In this document: piece by piece, positions 1 through 14,881 of the stretch
How the letters are laid out: every line of letters begins with the position of its first letter
Position numbering within the stretch: the stretch's first letter is position 1
DNA from: Epichloe hybrida
Lineage: Eukaryota; Ascomycota; Sordariomycetes; Hypocreales; Clavicipitaceae
Direction of reading: 5' to 3'
Length of the DNA stretch: 64,000 nt
NCBI GenBank assembly: GCA_019022495.1
Contig: JAFEKR010000002.1
Location: forward strand, 6,076,001 to 6,140,000
Notes under the pieces: generated by a model
What the model saw: only the letters and a program-made list of their open reading frames with translations
Told to the model about the DNA's origin: nothing
Database searches by the model: none
Made by a program: the position numbers and the translations under genes

Positions 1-2584
1 TTGGCCCCTCAAGGCTGTAGTCATTGTTGTCTATGCCGTTAGCTTCCGTGGCAGCGGCTACTGCCTGCCGAATCTCGCGACGAGTATTTTCAGCTATATC
101 GGATTGCGCAAAAGCATGCGTCATAAAATCAAGATCTGTGCCAGTTGTCGCCGAGGGGGGGAGATCGTGCAAGTCTTCCCGTAGTTGCGAAGGTATGGCA
201 TTCGACGGATTCACCTGGAGTTTGAAGTTCCCGTGAACTCCTGCCCCAGCATCAGAAGACGATGCCGTATCCGCAGTTTGTTTCCGACGGGTGAAGAGCT
301 CGCGTTCTTGCCGGAGCCGGATCGAGTCTTTTCGGGAGTTCCTCGGCCGGGATGATGCTGATGTCTCTGTAATACTATCATCTCCAATGCTGTTCCCTGA
401 TATACTGGCAATCGACTTTACCGCCTTGGTGCTACTGGGACCCAGACTTACAACATCTGTGGCAATAATTCCATCTTCAGAAGAGGTTCTGCGACCCGCA
501 TGCATCGTCAGGTCGACTAGGTAATCCGCAATGTTGAAACCCAGTGGACATTCGTAGCCGATTGAGTCAAAATACGACTGACATTGTGAGAACGGGCCAG
601 AAAAGACAGTCTTCCCCTGTGCCAATAGTACGAGCCGGTCGAACAAGGCCACGATATTAGACCGTGGTTGGTGAATCGTGAATATCACAGTTCGTTGATA
701 GCTCTTTGCCAACGTAACTAAGCATTCGATAACATTGTACGCGTTGAAGGCATCCAAACCACTTGTAGGCTCATCAAGAAAAAGGATAGATGGGCTTGTG
801 ACAAGTTCGCAAGCAATACCAACCCGACGTTTTTCACCACCGGAAATGCCACGGCCTTTTCCTTCCTCAGAACCTATCAAAGAGTCACGGATCTGGTAGA
901 TTCCAAGTTCCTTCTCAACCTCTAGCACTCTCTGTTCCTTAACTGCACGACCCATATCGCGTGGTAATCTCAGGAGAGCACTGTTCAGAATCGTCTCGTG
1001 AACGGTCAAGGTTGACAGCATTGTGTCTTCCTGATCAACGAACCCGACAACTTTCTTATACTCCGCGTCGTTGACCTTCTCTCCGTTGACAAAGAAGTCT
1101 CCTTCTACCGAGCCGCGCTTATTTTTCCGAGCTAAGATGTCAAGAAAAGTGGTCTTTCCTGCACCAGAAGCGCCCATAATTGCAGTCACTTCTCCCGGAT
1201 GGCAGGTTCCTTGAATATTGCTGAGTATAGTCTTGCCATTCAATTGATAAGCGACCTTCTCAAAGTATAGGATGGCGGGTTTGTGTTCAGCCATCAACCT
1301 GGTAGTTTCGTCATCTGAATCTTCAAGGCGAATTGCGCCGTACCTCAGTTTGCGTCGTGACAAGACCCATGTGATAATGATTATCGCAGCTACAAAGAGT
1401 GCGCAAATGGCAATCACACCGGCAATTAGAGGTGTGTTAATTCGTTTTACTGGCCTCGTGTAACCAGGAACTTGAGTTTCGTGCAGACATTCGCCAGATT
1501 GGCAGTCAAGGAGAATGCTAGAGTCGCCAATGAGACTGCGTATCAGCTTGTCCATCTCAGGTTCTTTGAAAGCACATTCATGAGCACCGCCATTCTTTTG
1601 GCTGCATTCAAAGCCACCAGGACCGCGGATGGCTTGGTCAAGAAACTCGCTGAGGTCGATGGAACCATCTTTTCCGCACAGCATCCGTTCCGATATACAG
1701 CTGCAACGCATTTCGTCACACTTGTAAGAAGTAGTATTCGTGGCTTCGGCAAACTCAGCACTCGATTCGCAGTCACTTAGATGACAATAAAAAGATTCGA
1801 TAGCATCAACCCAGACTATAGATGCGTGTTAGCAGCCCTAGGGTGCGCAAAGGCTTCGAACTTAATATAGACAACTTACATTGAAAATCACATGTGCCTT
1901 GGTCTTTCTGGCAGGTAAAGGTGACCTCGGGTCGTTGTTCACCAAGAAGATCGGTGATTTTCTTGTTGGTTACTGTGCAAGCCTGGTAATTATGGAACAC
2001 AACCTCTCCGTTCTTGTAGCAGACGCCGCCGATGCCAGTGTCCACAAGCGCATTGCATGCTTTGTTTTCAGTGCAAACGTTGCAATTTATCCCAGTCCAG
2101 CCCGCGTCGCAATCGCATGTACTCCCGGGTCGCATCGGCCTGCCTCGGCCTCTGGTCAGAGAGCCACACACTGTAGGAGTGAGTAGGTTATTAAATCGTG
2201 TCCATCATGTGTCTCAAGGGCTGACAGAAGAACGATACTAAAGACATACAAGGCTGGAGACAATCATCGCCACCGAAACCTTCAGGGCAGTCACATTTCC
2301 CATTGAACTCGTTGCAGCCTGCATACTGGGCACAGACGTGGGAGGGCAGAAGGCAGTTAAAACTGAGTGATAGACGTTAGAAATCGTAAGTAACTGGATA
2401 ACACACAAGGATTGAAGTTTCAAACTGACCAAGGAGGACAGTTGTCGGGTCTTTCATTCATTAACGCCAACTTGGACCGCAGAACATCAAGGTTCTGGGA
2501 CGTTGAATTCATGGACGCCGTGGCTAGAAGAGGTATACAAAACACAGCCCCGGCAACTAAGCTTCTCCAGCTTGACGGAGCCAT
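1..2584 (-). CDS. ADP1: EGF-domain ABC transporter, ABCG/Adp1 type (3' end outside window)
   Basis: Membrane ABC protein of the fungal Adp1 group, in which a secreted-side Cys-rich/EGF-like region precedes a half-size ABCG transporter; its substrate is unknown. Exons read 2584-2430, 2362-2250, 2170-1880 and 1815-1, with GT-AG introns of 67, 79 and 64 bp that all keep frame. The start is the ATG at 2584, which opens a signal peptide ([20 protein letters not shown]). Then come Cys-rich EGF-like segments ([35 protein letters not shown]; residues about 45-150), a membrane helix near residue 312, Walker [10 protein letters not shown] (about 404), signature SGGEKRR (about 510), Walker B ILFLDEP and the H-loop TIHQPR. 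A Ser-rich linker follows and the window ends before the C-terminal membrane domain. It is divergent from the EF-G gene. Confidence 0.9.
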
Positions 2585-3408
2585 AATGGCTATAGATAAA
2601 TGCGAAAGAGTTGAGATAGGGAACTTTTTTTATATGGTAGCGAGTGTGTATGTGACGTAGGTGACACTGAGGCAATGGACCGCGCTGCGTTCGTGACGTT
2701 GCCCATGTTCTAAATTGCCGAAGTGGGTCGGTAGTTAAAGGTTGCTGAGCTCAGCTCGCTGAATCAGTCTAAGAGTGCTCTATTTCCCAGAGATTTTACT
2801 GCTACATATTTTTTGCGGACTTCTACAAATGTGAAAAGCGTTCTAACCTGTTCCAACAAGATGCATTGTGATTATAAGTCATTGCCTATACTTGGGGGCA
2901 AATTCCCTACTTTGACTTTTTATCGTCACAAATACCAAGCGCCCACTTGTGCACAAATAAATACTCATTAAGCAATGCCCAGCACATAGCACAACCATAC
3001 TCGTCCTGTTCTCCCGGAGGTACTGTCCCGATACCCAGTATTACTGAGAGTATCATCAAGTATTGAGTCCATTGGCCGAAGTTTCTCATCTTGTCTCAAA
3101 TACAGGCTATTTCTTCAAACCGGCTCACCGTGTCGTAGGCAGGTTTACTACATTGTTGCAAGGCAAAGGGGATAGATAACAAAGCGCAGAAATAAGTCAA
3201 GTCAGCTGCGGCCCTTTTTTCGTGCTATACATAATAAATGGCGGCGCTGATCTAGCAGACGCAGTGTCCAATCAACGACCGTCTACAAACTCTCCACTTA
3301 ACCACGTGAGATCGTGATTTCTGGCGACAGACTAGGGGCCCTGAAAAAAGAAGTCTAATTGTCAGCAGCGGTATTCTCCTGGCTATGTCGTGAGGACGTA
3401 ACTTCGTT
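2585..3408. promoter_or_regulatory. Divergent intergenic region between the ABC transporter and EF-G genes
   Basis: About 820 bp between two divergent start codons, so it should hold both promoters and 5' leaders. I see T/A-rich patches but no clear TATA arrangement or known operator, and no convincing gene on either strand. Confidence 0.5.
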
Positions 3409-5962
3409 ATGAGCATGCCAGGAACAGCCAGATGGCTCAGACGCCATATCCTACTGAGCTCGCAACGGCAGCCCTCGCGATGCTTTAAGTTTGGGCTATC
3501 TCCAGACTCTCTTTATATAAGATATTTAAGCCGAACTTCGTTGCGCTATGGAACGGCTGCCCAAGAAGCGTGAGACGACATCTTTGCCTGATACAGACTG
3601 GAACCCATCGGTATTTTGTGACTTTATGCTGACCTTGTCTGACGTTGGCATAGGCTAAAAAAGGCTCAGGAAGATGCCGCCAGCTTAACTCCCGAGTACG
3701 TTGAGGCTAATATGGCGCCTGAAGAAGCCCAGAGGTTATCCAGAGTCCGAAATATTGGCATTGCAGTCAGACAATCTCTCTACTGACAGCGCTCGAAATC
3801 CGACATCTAACACCGTACTGTAGGCACACATTGATAGCGGCAAGACGACAGTGACGGAACGTGTCCTCTTTTACACCGGTCGAATCAAGGCTATACACGA
3901 AGTTAGAGGGAAAGATGCTATCGGTGCAAAGATGGACTCTATGGAACTAGAAAGAGAGAAGGGAATCACAATCCAATCTGCGGCGACGTTCTGCGACTGG
4001 AAGAAGACGGAGAATGAGGCAGAAGAGACCTATCACTTCAACTTGATTGACACACCAGGACACATTGACTTCACGATTGAAGTAGAGCGTGCACTCCGTG
4101 TCCTCGATGGTGCTGTCATGATTCTATGTGCCGTGAGCGGAGTCCAGTCACAAACCACTACGGTGGATCGTCAGATGAAACGATACAATGTCCCCCGAAT
4201 TTCCTTCGTCAACAAAATGGACCGCATGGGCGCAAACCCTTGGAAAGCTGTGGAGCAGATCAACTCAAAGCTCAGAATGCCTGCGGCTGCTATTCAGATT
4301 CCCATCGGATCTGAGGACGAGTTCCAGGGAGTTGTCGACCTGATCGAGATGAAGGCCCTGTACTTCGAAGGGCCTAGAGGAACCAAAGTCAGAGTGGCCG
4401 ATACAATACCAGCCAACTTGCAAGATTTGGCAGCAGAGAAACGTCAGACGCTGATTGAGAAATTGGCTGACGTTGACGATGAAATCGCCGAAATCTTCTT
4501 GGAAGAGCAGGAAGCAACGAATTACCAGATCAAGACTGCGATTCGCCGCGCTACCATTTCCCGTAGCTTTTCGCCTGTTTTGATGGGCTCCGCTCTAGCT
4601 GATAAAGGAATCCAGCCTATGCTCGATGCTGTCTGTGACTACCTGCCGAATCCTTCACAGATCGAAAATACGGCTCTTGACAAGTCCAAGGACGAGAAGC
4701 AGGTGAAATTAGTTCCTTACAACTCATTGCCTTTTGTTGGATTGGCGTTCAAGTTGGAAGAAAACAACTATGGCCAACTTACCTATATCCGTGTTTATCA
4801 GGGTACGCTCACGAAAGGTAGCTACCTATTCAACTCGAGAACAGACAAGAAAGTTCGGATCCCCAGAATTGTTCGCATGCATTCTAACGAAATGGAAGAC
4901 GTTTCTGAAGTTGGTGCTGGAGAAATTTGCGCTGTATTTGGTGTCGATTGCGCATCCGGTGATACTTTCACTGATGGTGGCTTGCCATATACCATGTCTT
5001 CAATGTTTGTGCCTGATGCTGTCATGTCGCTTTCCATCAGACCGAAACGTACTGCGGACGCGGACAATTTTAGCAAAGCCATGAACAGATTTCAGCGTGA
5101 AGACCCGACGTTCCGGGTCCATGTGGACCCTGAGAGCGAGGAGACGATTATTTCTGGCATGGGTGAATTACACCTTGAAGTCTATGTCGAGCGTCTGAAA
5201 CGAGAGTACAAGACAGATTGCATTACTGGCCAGCCAAGAGTTGCCTATCGAGAGACTGTTTCCCGGCGAGCGGAATTCGACTATCTTCTTCGTCGTCAAA
5301 AGTGGAGGTCCTGGTGATTTTGCACGAGTTTCTGGATGGATTGAACCTAATGAGAGTGCAGAAAATAATCAATATGAAAGCCAGGTCGTAGGCGGACATA
5401 TTCCCGACAAATTTTTGACTGCCTGCGCCAAGGGCTTTGACTTGGCATGCGAAAAAGGTCCGCTTTTAGGCCACAGAGTGATAGGGACCAAAATGGTCAT
5501 TAACGACGGTGCTACCCACGTCACTGACTCATCTGATTATGCGTTCAGCCTGGCGACCCAGATGGCGTTTCGGAAAGCATTCACAGATGCAGGCGGTCAG
5601 GTCTTAGAGCCTCTGATGAAAACGACCATCACGGCTCCAAACGAATTTCAAGGCAACATACTCATGCTTATGAACAAGAGGAACGCCACTATTCATGACA
5701 CCGAAATAGGCAGCGAAGAATTCACCTTGATATGTGACTGTAGTCTAAATGCCATGTTTGGCTTCAGTTCGCAATTGAGAGCCGCAACCCAGGGCAAAGG
5801 AGAGTTCAGCATGGAATTCAGTCATTATGCTCCCACACCACCTCATTTGCAGTACGTATCATATTTAAGTCGCGCTTTTCAAATGTAGCACACTAACCAG
5901 CGTATAGAAAGGAGCTTGTAGCAAAGTATGAGTCAGAACTTGAGGCAAAAAGAACAAAATAA
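3409..5962 (+). CDS. MEF1: Mitochondrial elongation factor G (EF-G1/Mef1), with apparent 1-bp frameshift
   Basis: Ribosome translocase GTPase of mitochondrial protein synthesis. Exons are 3409-3569, 3654-3765, 3824-5851 and 5908-5962. The first encodes a basic, Arg/Ser-rich presequence ([20 protein letters not shown]) that fits mitochondrial import, and an in-frame TGA lies just upstream of the start. G motifs: AHIDSGKTT (G1), DTPGH (G3), NKMD (G4), with [11 protein letters not shown] at switch I. Domain II and the GMGELHLEV domain follow, and the last exon ends in [17 protein letters not shown]. At about 5302-5306 the frame shifts by +1: one reading gives FDYLLRRQ then a stop, and the next frame resumes at [10 protein letters not shown] exactly where the family continues. 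One A too many in a 4-A run explains it. Without that base the protein would be 784 aa, normal for the family. It is either a sequencing indel or a recent disabling mutation. Confidence 0.88.
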
Positions 5963-6515
5963 CGCAAGTTCGGAGAAAATAACATGATCTGATGTCTTAC
6001 TGACGCCAGAATGCTGCGCCACCAGATCTTTCTGTACAACAAATGTATAGACTAGCATTTTAAAATAACCGCAACGTAGTCATTGCCACATCCGTATTTA
6101 GTCATCATCATGGAGTGTCATAATGTATATGATTGGGGTGATTCGGTGAACAATTGATACAATCAATGGTTCTTTTGCCTTGCACCATTAAAACTAATCC
6201 CTCGGCTAAGACGGTTTGCTCGGTAGAGTAAACGGCATTGCATGACAGCCTGCAGTGCTTCCATGTGGTGACATACGGGTCACGAAATGGCAGGAGGGTC
6301 ACTTAGGCTGTGACAAAACAATATATTTATTATTCGTTGTGTGCTCCGTACATCTCACTGTGTTATTAGAATTCAACCTCTTTGTTTGTGGCAACAGTCA
6401 GTACATTCCATATATGATGACTCTATCGGCACCTGGAAGTTCCTGGCGACTATTGCGCTGAAGTGGGTGCCGTGACTCACCTGTTGCCGTAAGGCAGCTC
6501 TATGGATGCATCCCT
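5963..6515. other. Convergent intergenic region
   Basis: AT-richer spacer between the EF-G and homoisocitrate dehydrogenase stop codons, so it holds both 3' UTRs. I see no gene, repeat or RNA in it. Confidence 0.5.
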
Positions 6516-7706
<1,191 letters not shown>

Positions 7707-7963
7707 AGTTGTAGACGATGATCTGCGAGGACGCTCGTTGCAAGAGGGGTGCTTCTTTGACACAATGGGGATGAGTCTGCAAGATATAGTGCATTTAGAG
7801 CTGACGTGAGGTGAGCCGAGAACCGGAGATTGGAGGTCATTTTTTACATGTGGATCTATTATCAGGGAAAGCGGAGCTTTGCATGCGTTTTACGATAGCA
7901 AGGCGAAGGCAAGAGGGTGGAGCGAAGCTTCCCGCTTTCCCTTTATTAAAATAAGGCCATCCT
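7707..7963. promoter_or_regulatory. Short remaining upstream region of LYS12
   Basis: Only 257 bp separate the LYS12 ATG from the LTR element; its last five bases (7959-7963, ATCCT) are the left copy of that element's target-site duplication. The native promoter is either contained here or was displaced about 11 kb by the insertion. No binding motif is recognised. Confidence 0.5.
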
Positions 7964-8126
7964 TGACGGGTGGGGGCAGGTGCGAGGCACCTGGCCCACC
8001 TAGCACAAAAACCCCACTCAGCAGATTTTTTTTTTAGGGCTTCTTTTCTGCCCGATCATCACCTCAAGGAATCAGTTTAATTCAATTAATTCATCACCGC
8101 TTTATTCTCTGTCAAATACAGTTCTT
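7964..8126 (+). repeat. 5' LTR, 163 bp
   Basis: Begins TGACGGGTGG and ends TACAGTTCTT, so it lacks the usual CA end, but the flanking ATCCT duplication fixes both borders. It differs from the 3' LTR at 8 positions, all transitions. A strong inverted repeat (CAGGTGC GAG GCACCTG, flanked by GGTGGG and CCCACC) sits at about 7969-7998. The following bases (GGCGACCACGCTAGG) are where a primer-binding site would lie. Confidence 0.85.
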
Positions 8127-11100
8127 GGCGACCACGCTAGGAGACCGATAATTAAAAGCTTTCCTAAGCTTCCTGCAGCTGAGTTATCGTTTTTACATCA
8201 TCCTCGTCAGTCGGACTAGGGTGGTCCGCCTACCTACATACATCTTCCTAATCCCTGCTTAAAACCATCGAATCCCTGCACTTTCAGTTATCACCATTAT
8301 TAATCTAGAGGCATAAGAGCTAGAATCCCTGTGGAGTCCGCAGACAGTGGAAGTGTATAATTATAACTTGGAATTAATAACGTTATTATCTCTAGGAAGC
8401 GTCCTAGTGAGAGAAGAAAACTTCCCTCTCACTAGACTAGGAGACTAGGCTATAATCTAGTTAGCCTATTTCTTTAAGTAACTTACCACCACGTTAGAAT
8501 TAAAGTTACCTTTATTAGAATCTAAAAAACCTATAGTTAAAGCACTTACTTATTAGCCTATAATAAAGCCATGTAAGTTACCCTTATCTTAAGATATTAG
8601 GACCTTTAATAGGTTCACATTAGTAGGATAATAGTTAAGTTATTTACAGTAGACTTTTAAGACTATTAATAAGGGCAGGGATATTAACCTAAACACCTTT
8701 ATCTAAGCTATTAATATAGCCTTAGGTAGTAAGGCAGCTACTTTTATTAATAGCTTAAAGTAATTAAGGCTTATAGTCTTAAGGGCTAAGAATAGTGTAG
8801 TAACCGCCGCTAATTTAGCTACCCTCTAATAGTTACTATAAGAGTAATACTCTCCTAATATTATTAATAAAGAAGTAAAAACTAGTACTAATATAAAACT
8901 TTAATAAGGTAAGGGTAAGGCCCTTACTACCTATTATTCTTACGTTTTAAATGTGCTTTATTATACTAGAGGGAGGGATAAACTAATTACCTCTAACTAT
9001 TCCCTTACTTTAATTAAGAGTTACACCCTCTATAACTTTATCTAGTGGTTTATTTAAGGATTACATAATAAATCACTAATATAAGAAGCCATTAGCTAGA
9101 ATATATTAGCTACTAATAGCCTTAGAGAAGCCTAGGAACGCATTAAGTAAGCCACTACTATTTTAGAGGTAAAGGCTAACCTTATAAAGATAACTATATA
9201 AGATATAAAGATTACCCTAATAAAGGAATTTATTAAACTTTAGAGTAAATGCTTTACTAATAAAGTGTTATCTTAGGCATATAAACTACCCCTAGGGTTT
9301 ATAGAAGTATTAGGAGAATAAAGATAATAGTTTACTCTAGTTAATACTCTAATTACCTAGCTTTAGCTTATAATATTATACCTAGGTCTATTAGGAATAT
9401 GTAGTTTTACTAACCCTTAGTAATTTAGTAAGTATTATCCTATACCTTAAGCGGTTAATTAAACACTAACTCTAGCTACTTACCCTTAGAATTATCCTTA
9501 GATATAGAATAGAAGCAATATTAACTTAGGGAATAGAGCTCTAGCAAACCTATAAGCTAGCGCTAACTAGTCTATCCCTAGAACTTAATAAGTAACCTTT
9601 CCCCCTTAGTATTAGAATAATAGTACTAGTGTATATTAACTTTCATAAAATATACTTACAATAACCTAAGGTACTAGTTAAAGAGAAAGAGCACTTAAAC
9701 TAAGACTAGTAACTAAATTAAGGAATTAGTATATTAATAGAACTACACTATTACCTTATAGGGGTGCTTACTTTAAGTGTAAAGTTACTAGACACTATGC
9801 TATAAACTATACTATAACTAGAAATAATTTATTATAATAATAGGAATCCTTATAGTTAAAATTAATAACACTTCCCCCTTATAATAACTAGTTATAGGTA
9901 CCTAGATAAATCCATGCTTAGTTAGCTTAGGTGTACTTAAATAGTAATAAACATAAGGATATAGTAGTATCTAGGATTATTAAAGAGATTATAGGTAAAT
10001 TATTAGTTAGAGTTTAATATACTCTAATTAAACTAGGTACTATTAAAAACTTACCTAACCTTATAGAGAACCCCTAGCTTATTTAGCTTAAATAGAATCC
10101 TATAGCCACTATAAGCTTATAGAAAATTAGGGCTTACTATGCTAATATAAAGGCATAAGTGAAGGATATTACTAATAAAGAGAAGGGTAAAGCTAGAGTT
10201 TTAAGACCCCTTATTAAGAGCCTTAAAAAAGCTAATATAAAAACCCTTAAGTCTATTGCTTAAGGTGCTCTATAGGTTATAATATTAGTATTAGAAGCCA
10301 CGCCACTATTAAAAAAATAAAAGGGGATGCCCCTTAGTAAGATATTAGAAAGTCTAACTCTAACCCCTAAAGCTACACTATTAGTAAGAGAAAAGGTAGT
10401 TAGGTAAAACATAAGGGCATTAAGTGAGATTTAGGGACATAAGGGTCTAGGTCCTATTAACTAGAAGGCCTTAGTAAGTTATATCTTAGTCCTAATTTCG
10501 CTAATAGATTTATAGCAGATTAGCCTAGAAATATCTAAGTAGTTTTAGAAGCTATTATTAAGGGTAATAGCCCTAAGAAAGCGAATAAAGAAAAAGGTAG
10601 CCTTCTTACTTAATATAAGCTTAGTTTAGGCTATGTCTAGTAAGAGTTAGAAGAGTCCTATAGCTAATAATTATAACACTAAGTTACTTTAAGAGCATTA
10701 ATTAGGTGCTAAGTTATTTAGGATTACTATCTAAGCTTATATAGGATTTCAGAAGGAATAAGTATTTAATCTTAGGCTAGGATAAGCGGTGGCTAATTAG
10801 GGAGCTAAGATTAATATTATATCTTAGGCATTTATACTATAGGAAAACATACTAGTCTATGATTTAAGATCTATTAGTTTCTAAGGGCTATAAATAATTA
10901 ATACTAATAGATAAGAGAACATAGTTACCCATTTCGTGTTAATAAAAGTGTTATGCTATAGCATTATATAGTTAGTTTAGGCAGTAATTACCCTAGACCA
11001 TTAGCCTAAGAACTAGACTATTTTAATTCTAGGTTTGCCTTAGCTTTATAATATAGGTGTAAGGTTTAATATTAGGAACTCTAAACTTATAATTAGAGTT

Positions 11101-14100
11101 AAGGAGCGTAAAGATAAAGTTATTTCTATTAAAGAACCTTTAGTAGCTTTGTCTAATTAATAGAAAGTGATGCTTTGTCTAGCTAAGCCTATAATCCTAG
11201 AGAAGTATATAGGTTAGGATAATATAGACTTATCCCTAGATAATACCTTATTAGAATCTAAGGGTAAGGAGGAGGATAATTTAGATAATTTAGAAAACTA
11301 AGTCACCTATCATGACCTAGTTAAGTCAAAAAACTGAATCTAATAGCCTAGAGTGAATATAGGAGTGAGCAACTTTATAAGCTCCCTTTTGTTCATTTTT
11401 AGGTTAAGCCTATAGTGTGGTTTTCTAGCCATGTGCCTTAGATTACTTATCCTGTTTTAGTGTAAATAAATTTTTAGCTTATAAATTAACTTAGTCTCTA
11501 TGCATTCCTATTAGAAGTGAATTTGCTTAGAGGGAGAGAATATACTATAGAATTAAGGGTTAATAATAATAATAGGAAAATGTTTTAATAGATAAAGGAT
11601 AATTAGCTAGGGCTAGTTACTCTAGACCCTCTATTATTTCTATTTCTAACTAAGCGGAGAGTGTAGAGGAGGGAAACTAACTAGGAAACCCTAAGTGAAA
11701 CAGTATTATTATAGTTTAAGGGTTATAAAGTAACCTTAGGCCCCCTTATCCTAAAGTCCATAGTAAAGGAAGTTATACAGACGTTTTATACATATAGAGA
11801 CCTAAATGCCTTATTAATTACTAATATCCCTGCTATAGACCTTTACATACACGTACCTTAGCTAAAAGAAAATGTAAAGCCTTAGGTATAATCCCTAAAG
11901 TAAAGATAGTTAAAGCCTTAGAAGTATTAGTTAAATTAGTTAGTAACTAAAGGAATTAAGTCAGGGATATATAAGTATACTATAGCCACTAATAGAAAGA
12001 TGTCTAACTAGTGTGTAGAACCTATACTAGTACTAAAGGATAAGTCTAACCTATAGGCTAAGCAATGACTTACCATTAATTATTCTTATATTAAGGAGGA
12101 TATACTAGGTAGCTAGTTGCCTCTACTAGCTAAAATTCATAATTAACTATCTAACCCTTAGATTAATTCTTACTATGTGTTTAACCTTAAGCATACATAC
12201 TAGTTAATACCTATAGCATTAGAGTTAAGGCATATGTTTGCCTTTAATGTCCCTAGGTTTAGTTAGTTATAACTATCTTATATGCCCTAAGGTTCTTAAT
12301 TAGCTAGGTTTATAATAACTAAAGTAATAAGGATTACACTTAGTCTAATCCTATTACCTTACCCTAAACCCTCTCTTACTACTCCTTAACTCTTAGGTAA
12401 CCTAAGCGTATTAGCTATATACATAGATAATATCTTCTATAAATATGCTTTATTTAAGGGGTAGTGGTCTTTTATTAAGGACTATTTGCTACCTAGGCTA
12501 TTATAAACCTTACTAAAACTAAGCTTTAAAAAGGTTTCTCTAGGAATAAATTTAATTATTATAGTTAGTTAGGTTTATAAGGTAAGTAGGAAAATATATA
12601 TTAAACCTAACTAAGCTACAAAGCTAAGGGATTAGCCTATACCTATAAGTCAATCTAGCGTGCGTTTATTCTTAGGAGCTATTAGACCCTACTAACAATA
12701 GATTAAGAACTATGCTAAGATCGCTTAACCCCTTAATTAACTTACTAGGGACATAAGCTAGCAATAGGGAGATTTAAAGGCTTTATCTTTCTCTATATTA
12801 AGGGAGAAAGCTACTACTATCCTAAGCATACATAGGTACGTGTTTAACCTGCTAACTTAACTATACTCTAACGCTAGTGGATTTAGTGAAGGGTGTGTGA
12901 TATTATAAGTCTAAGATAAAGTCCTCTATCCTATTTTATATAATTCATTCCTTTTTACTAAGATATAATAGAACTATAGCACTTATAAGTAAGAGCTTTA
13001 TACTATTATTAAGTTTTATTAGAAGTATAAGCACTTTTTTAAGTTAAGAATAAGATTAACTATCTTTATAGACTACAAACCACTTATAATGTTTATAACT
13101 ACCACTAGTTATAAGGGTATTTATACTAGATAGGTCACTAAGCTAAGGCTATTAAATATTAAGATTTATTTTATCTAAGAAAAACAGAATACTACTACTA
13201 ATAGGTTATCTTACACTATATTTCCATTAGATAATTATGTGAATAATTTAACTAAGTTTAGGTTAAGGGATATAGTCTAAAACTAGTAGGTCTAGAAAGA
13301 TAAAGTTAGAGAATATAAGGAGATATTAAAGACTCTAAAAGCTACTAAGATTTAGAAGGAGTCTAATCTTAAGGGGTTAAGCTAAAACATAAGATAGCTA
13401 AAGGTATTACCTAGAGTTAAATTGCTATAGAGGAAATACCTAGAGAAGCTATAGTATAAAGAAATTATAAGGTTCCTTACTACTAGAAAGTATTATAAAG
13501 GAGATTATAACTATTATACTATTAGAAGAATAGTTATAAAAGTGTAATAGTATAAACTTAAGGATAAGGTCCTCTAGTTTAAAGGAAGGCATAATAAATA
13601 ACATTGCCTAGTAAGAGAAGAAGTAATAAGTGCCCTATAGGAGGCTTACAATAAGTCTAGGCATTTTAAAGCAAACCTAACCTAGTAATAGTTAACTTAA
13701 TTAGTGTTTTAGCCTAGGATAAGTGGCAATATTATTAACTACATTCTAGGGTATATGCTATGTGCTTAACATACTACTTAAAAGAAAAAGGCACTAAATT
13801 AACTAGTAGTAGTAAATAAACTATTCTAAGTAATAGGGATAGACTACGTTAGACTATTTCTAGAATTAGAGCAAAAGATCTAGTATATACTTATTATAGT
13901 TAATTATTTCTCTTGGTTTATGTGGCTATTCCCCTACAGGTTAACTAGCGCTATAAAGGTAGTGAATTATCTATAGGCTTAGATAAACAGGTTATTACTT
14001 ACTCTAAAGGGTTTTTACACTAATCCTAGGCTAGCGTTTAGGTTAGCAGAGTTATTAGCATTTTTAAAGAGAAAGGGAGTAAACTTAATAAATACTCTAA

Positions 14101-14750
14101 GATAGTCTTATAAGAGTATTAGACTAGTAAAGGTGTTAAATTAAATCTTATAGGGCGTGTTAAACAAGATAATATCTAACGCGAAGAACTAGGATCTTTA
14201 ACTTCCTAATGTGGCAAAAATATTAAATCACTAATACATTAAATCCATAGGGTATACTCCTATAGAGATGCTATATAGATTAACATAGAACTTAGGGATA
14301 AGGCTAGGAGCCTTATTAACCTAAAGTTTAGCTAGTTAAAGTAATGATTTTTATAAGAATTTAGTGTGGCTACTAGAGAAGTCCCTAGAAGGAAATATAG
14401 TGATGTATTTTATAGGGAATGTTAAATCTTATTATATAGTAGTAGAAGCTAACAGGAGGTTAAGGGCTACCGCTTATAGAGAACGCTATAAATAATAAAG
14501 AGTTAAACTATTTAAACTAGGTAAGATAGTAATAGTGGTTACTAAGGGGAAGCCCCTAAAGCTATAATCTTAGTAGTAAGGACTATTTTAAATTAAAACT
14601 TAGACTAGGCGTGCTTTCTATTAACTTATTAACCTAGATAGATTAAGAGTAAGGGGAGGGTATAGCTTAGACTTCTATAAGGATACTTTAAAGGCCTATG
14701 TCCCTTAAACTAGTTATTTAAAGACTTTATAGGATTAACTGTTATTAAGG
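8127..14750 (+). pseudogene. Degenerate gag-pol of the 11-kb LTR element
   Basis: A former gag-pol reading frame (or frames) broken by many RIP-type stops. Recognisable pieces are a Cys/His segment YFKCKVTRHYA near 9.77 kb resembling a damaged zinc knuckle, a protease-like stretch near 10.8 kb, the RT box at 12417-12437 with GAT-AAT in place of the expected Asp-Asp, and the integrase core from about 13.6 kb (HFKANL ... CMLC then the DYF/LFPY segment). No part could make a full-length protein. Confidence 0.75.
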
Positions 14751-14835
14751 AGAACAAAATTACAGAGGTAAAATTAAGGGAGAACCTTAAGATATAGAGG
14801 GATATATGATTTGTGTGGTAAGAATCAGAGGTTTA

Positions 14836-14881
14836 ATAAAAAAAAAAAAAAGAGAGAGAGAGAGAAAAAAAAAAAAAAAGG
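14836..14881. repeat. A-run / GA-repeat / A-run
   Basis: Simple sequence: a 14-A run, then AGAGAG repeats, then a second long A-run. It lies just after the integrase region of the LTR element and may mark an old internal junction. Confidence 0.7.

Noticed and set aside
5241..5888. Separate 215-aa gene starting inside EF-G
   Set aside because: It is the frameshifted C-terminal half of the EF-G gene; its first ~19 residues do not fit the family and the rest continues it.
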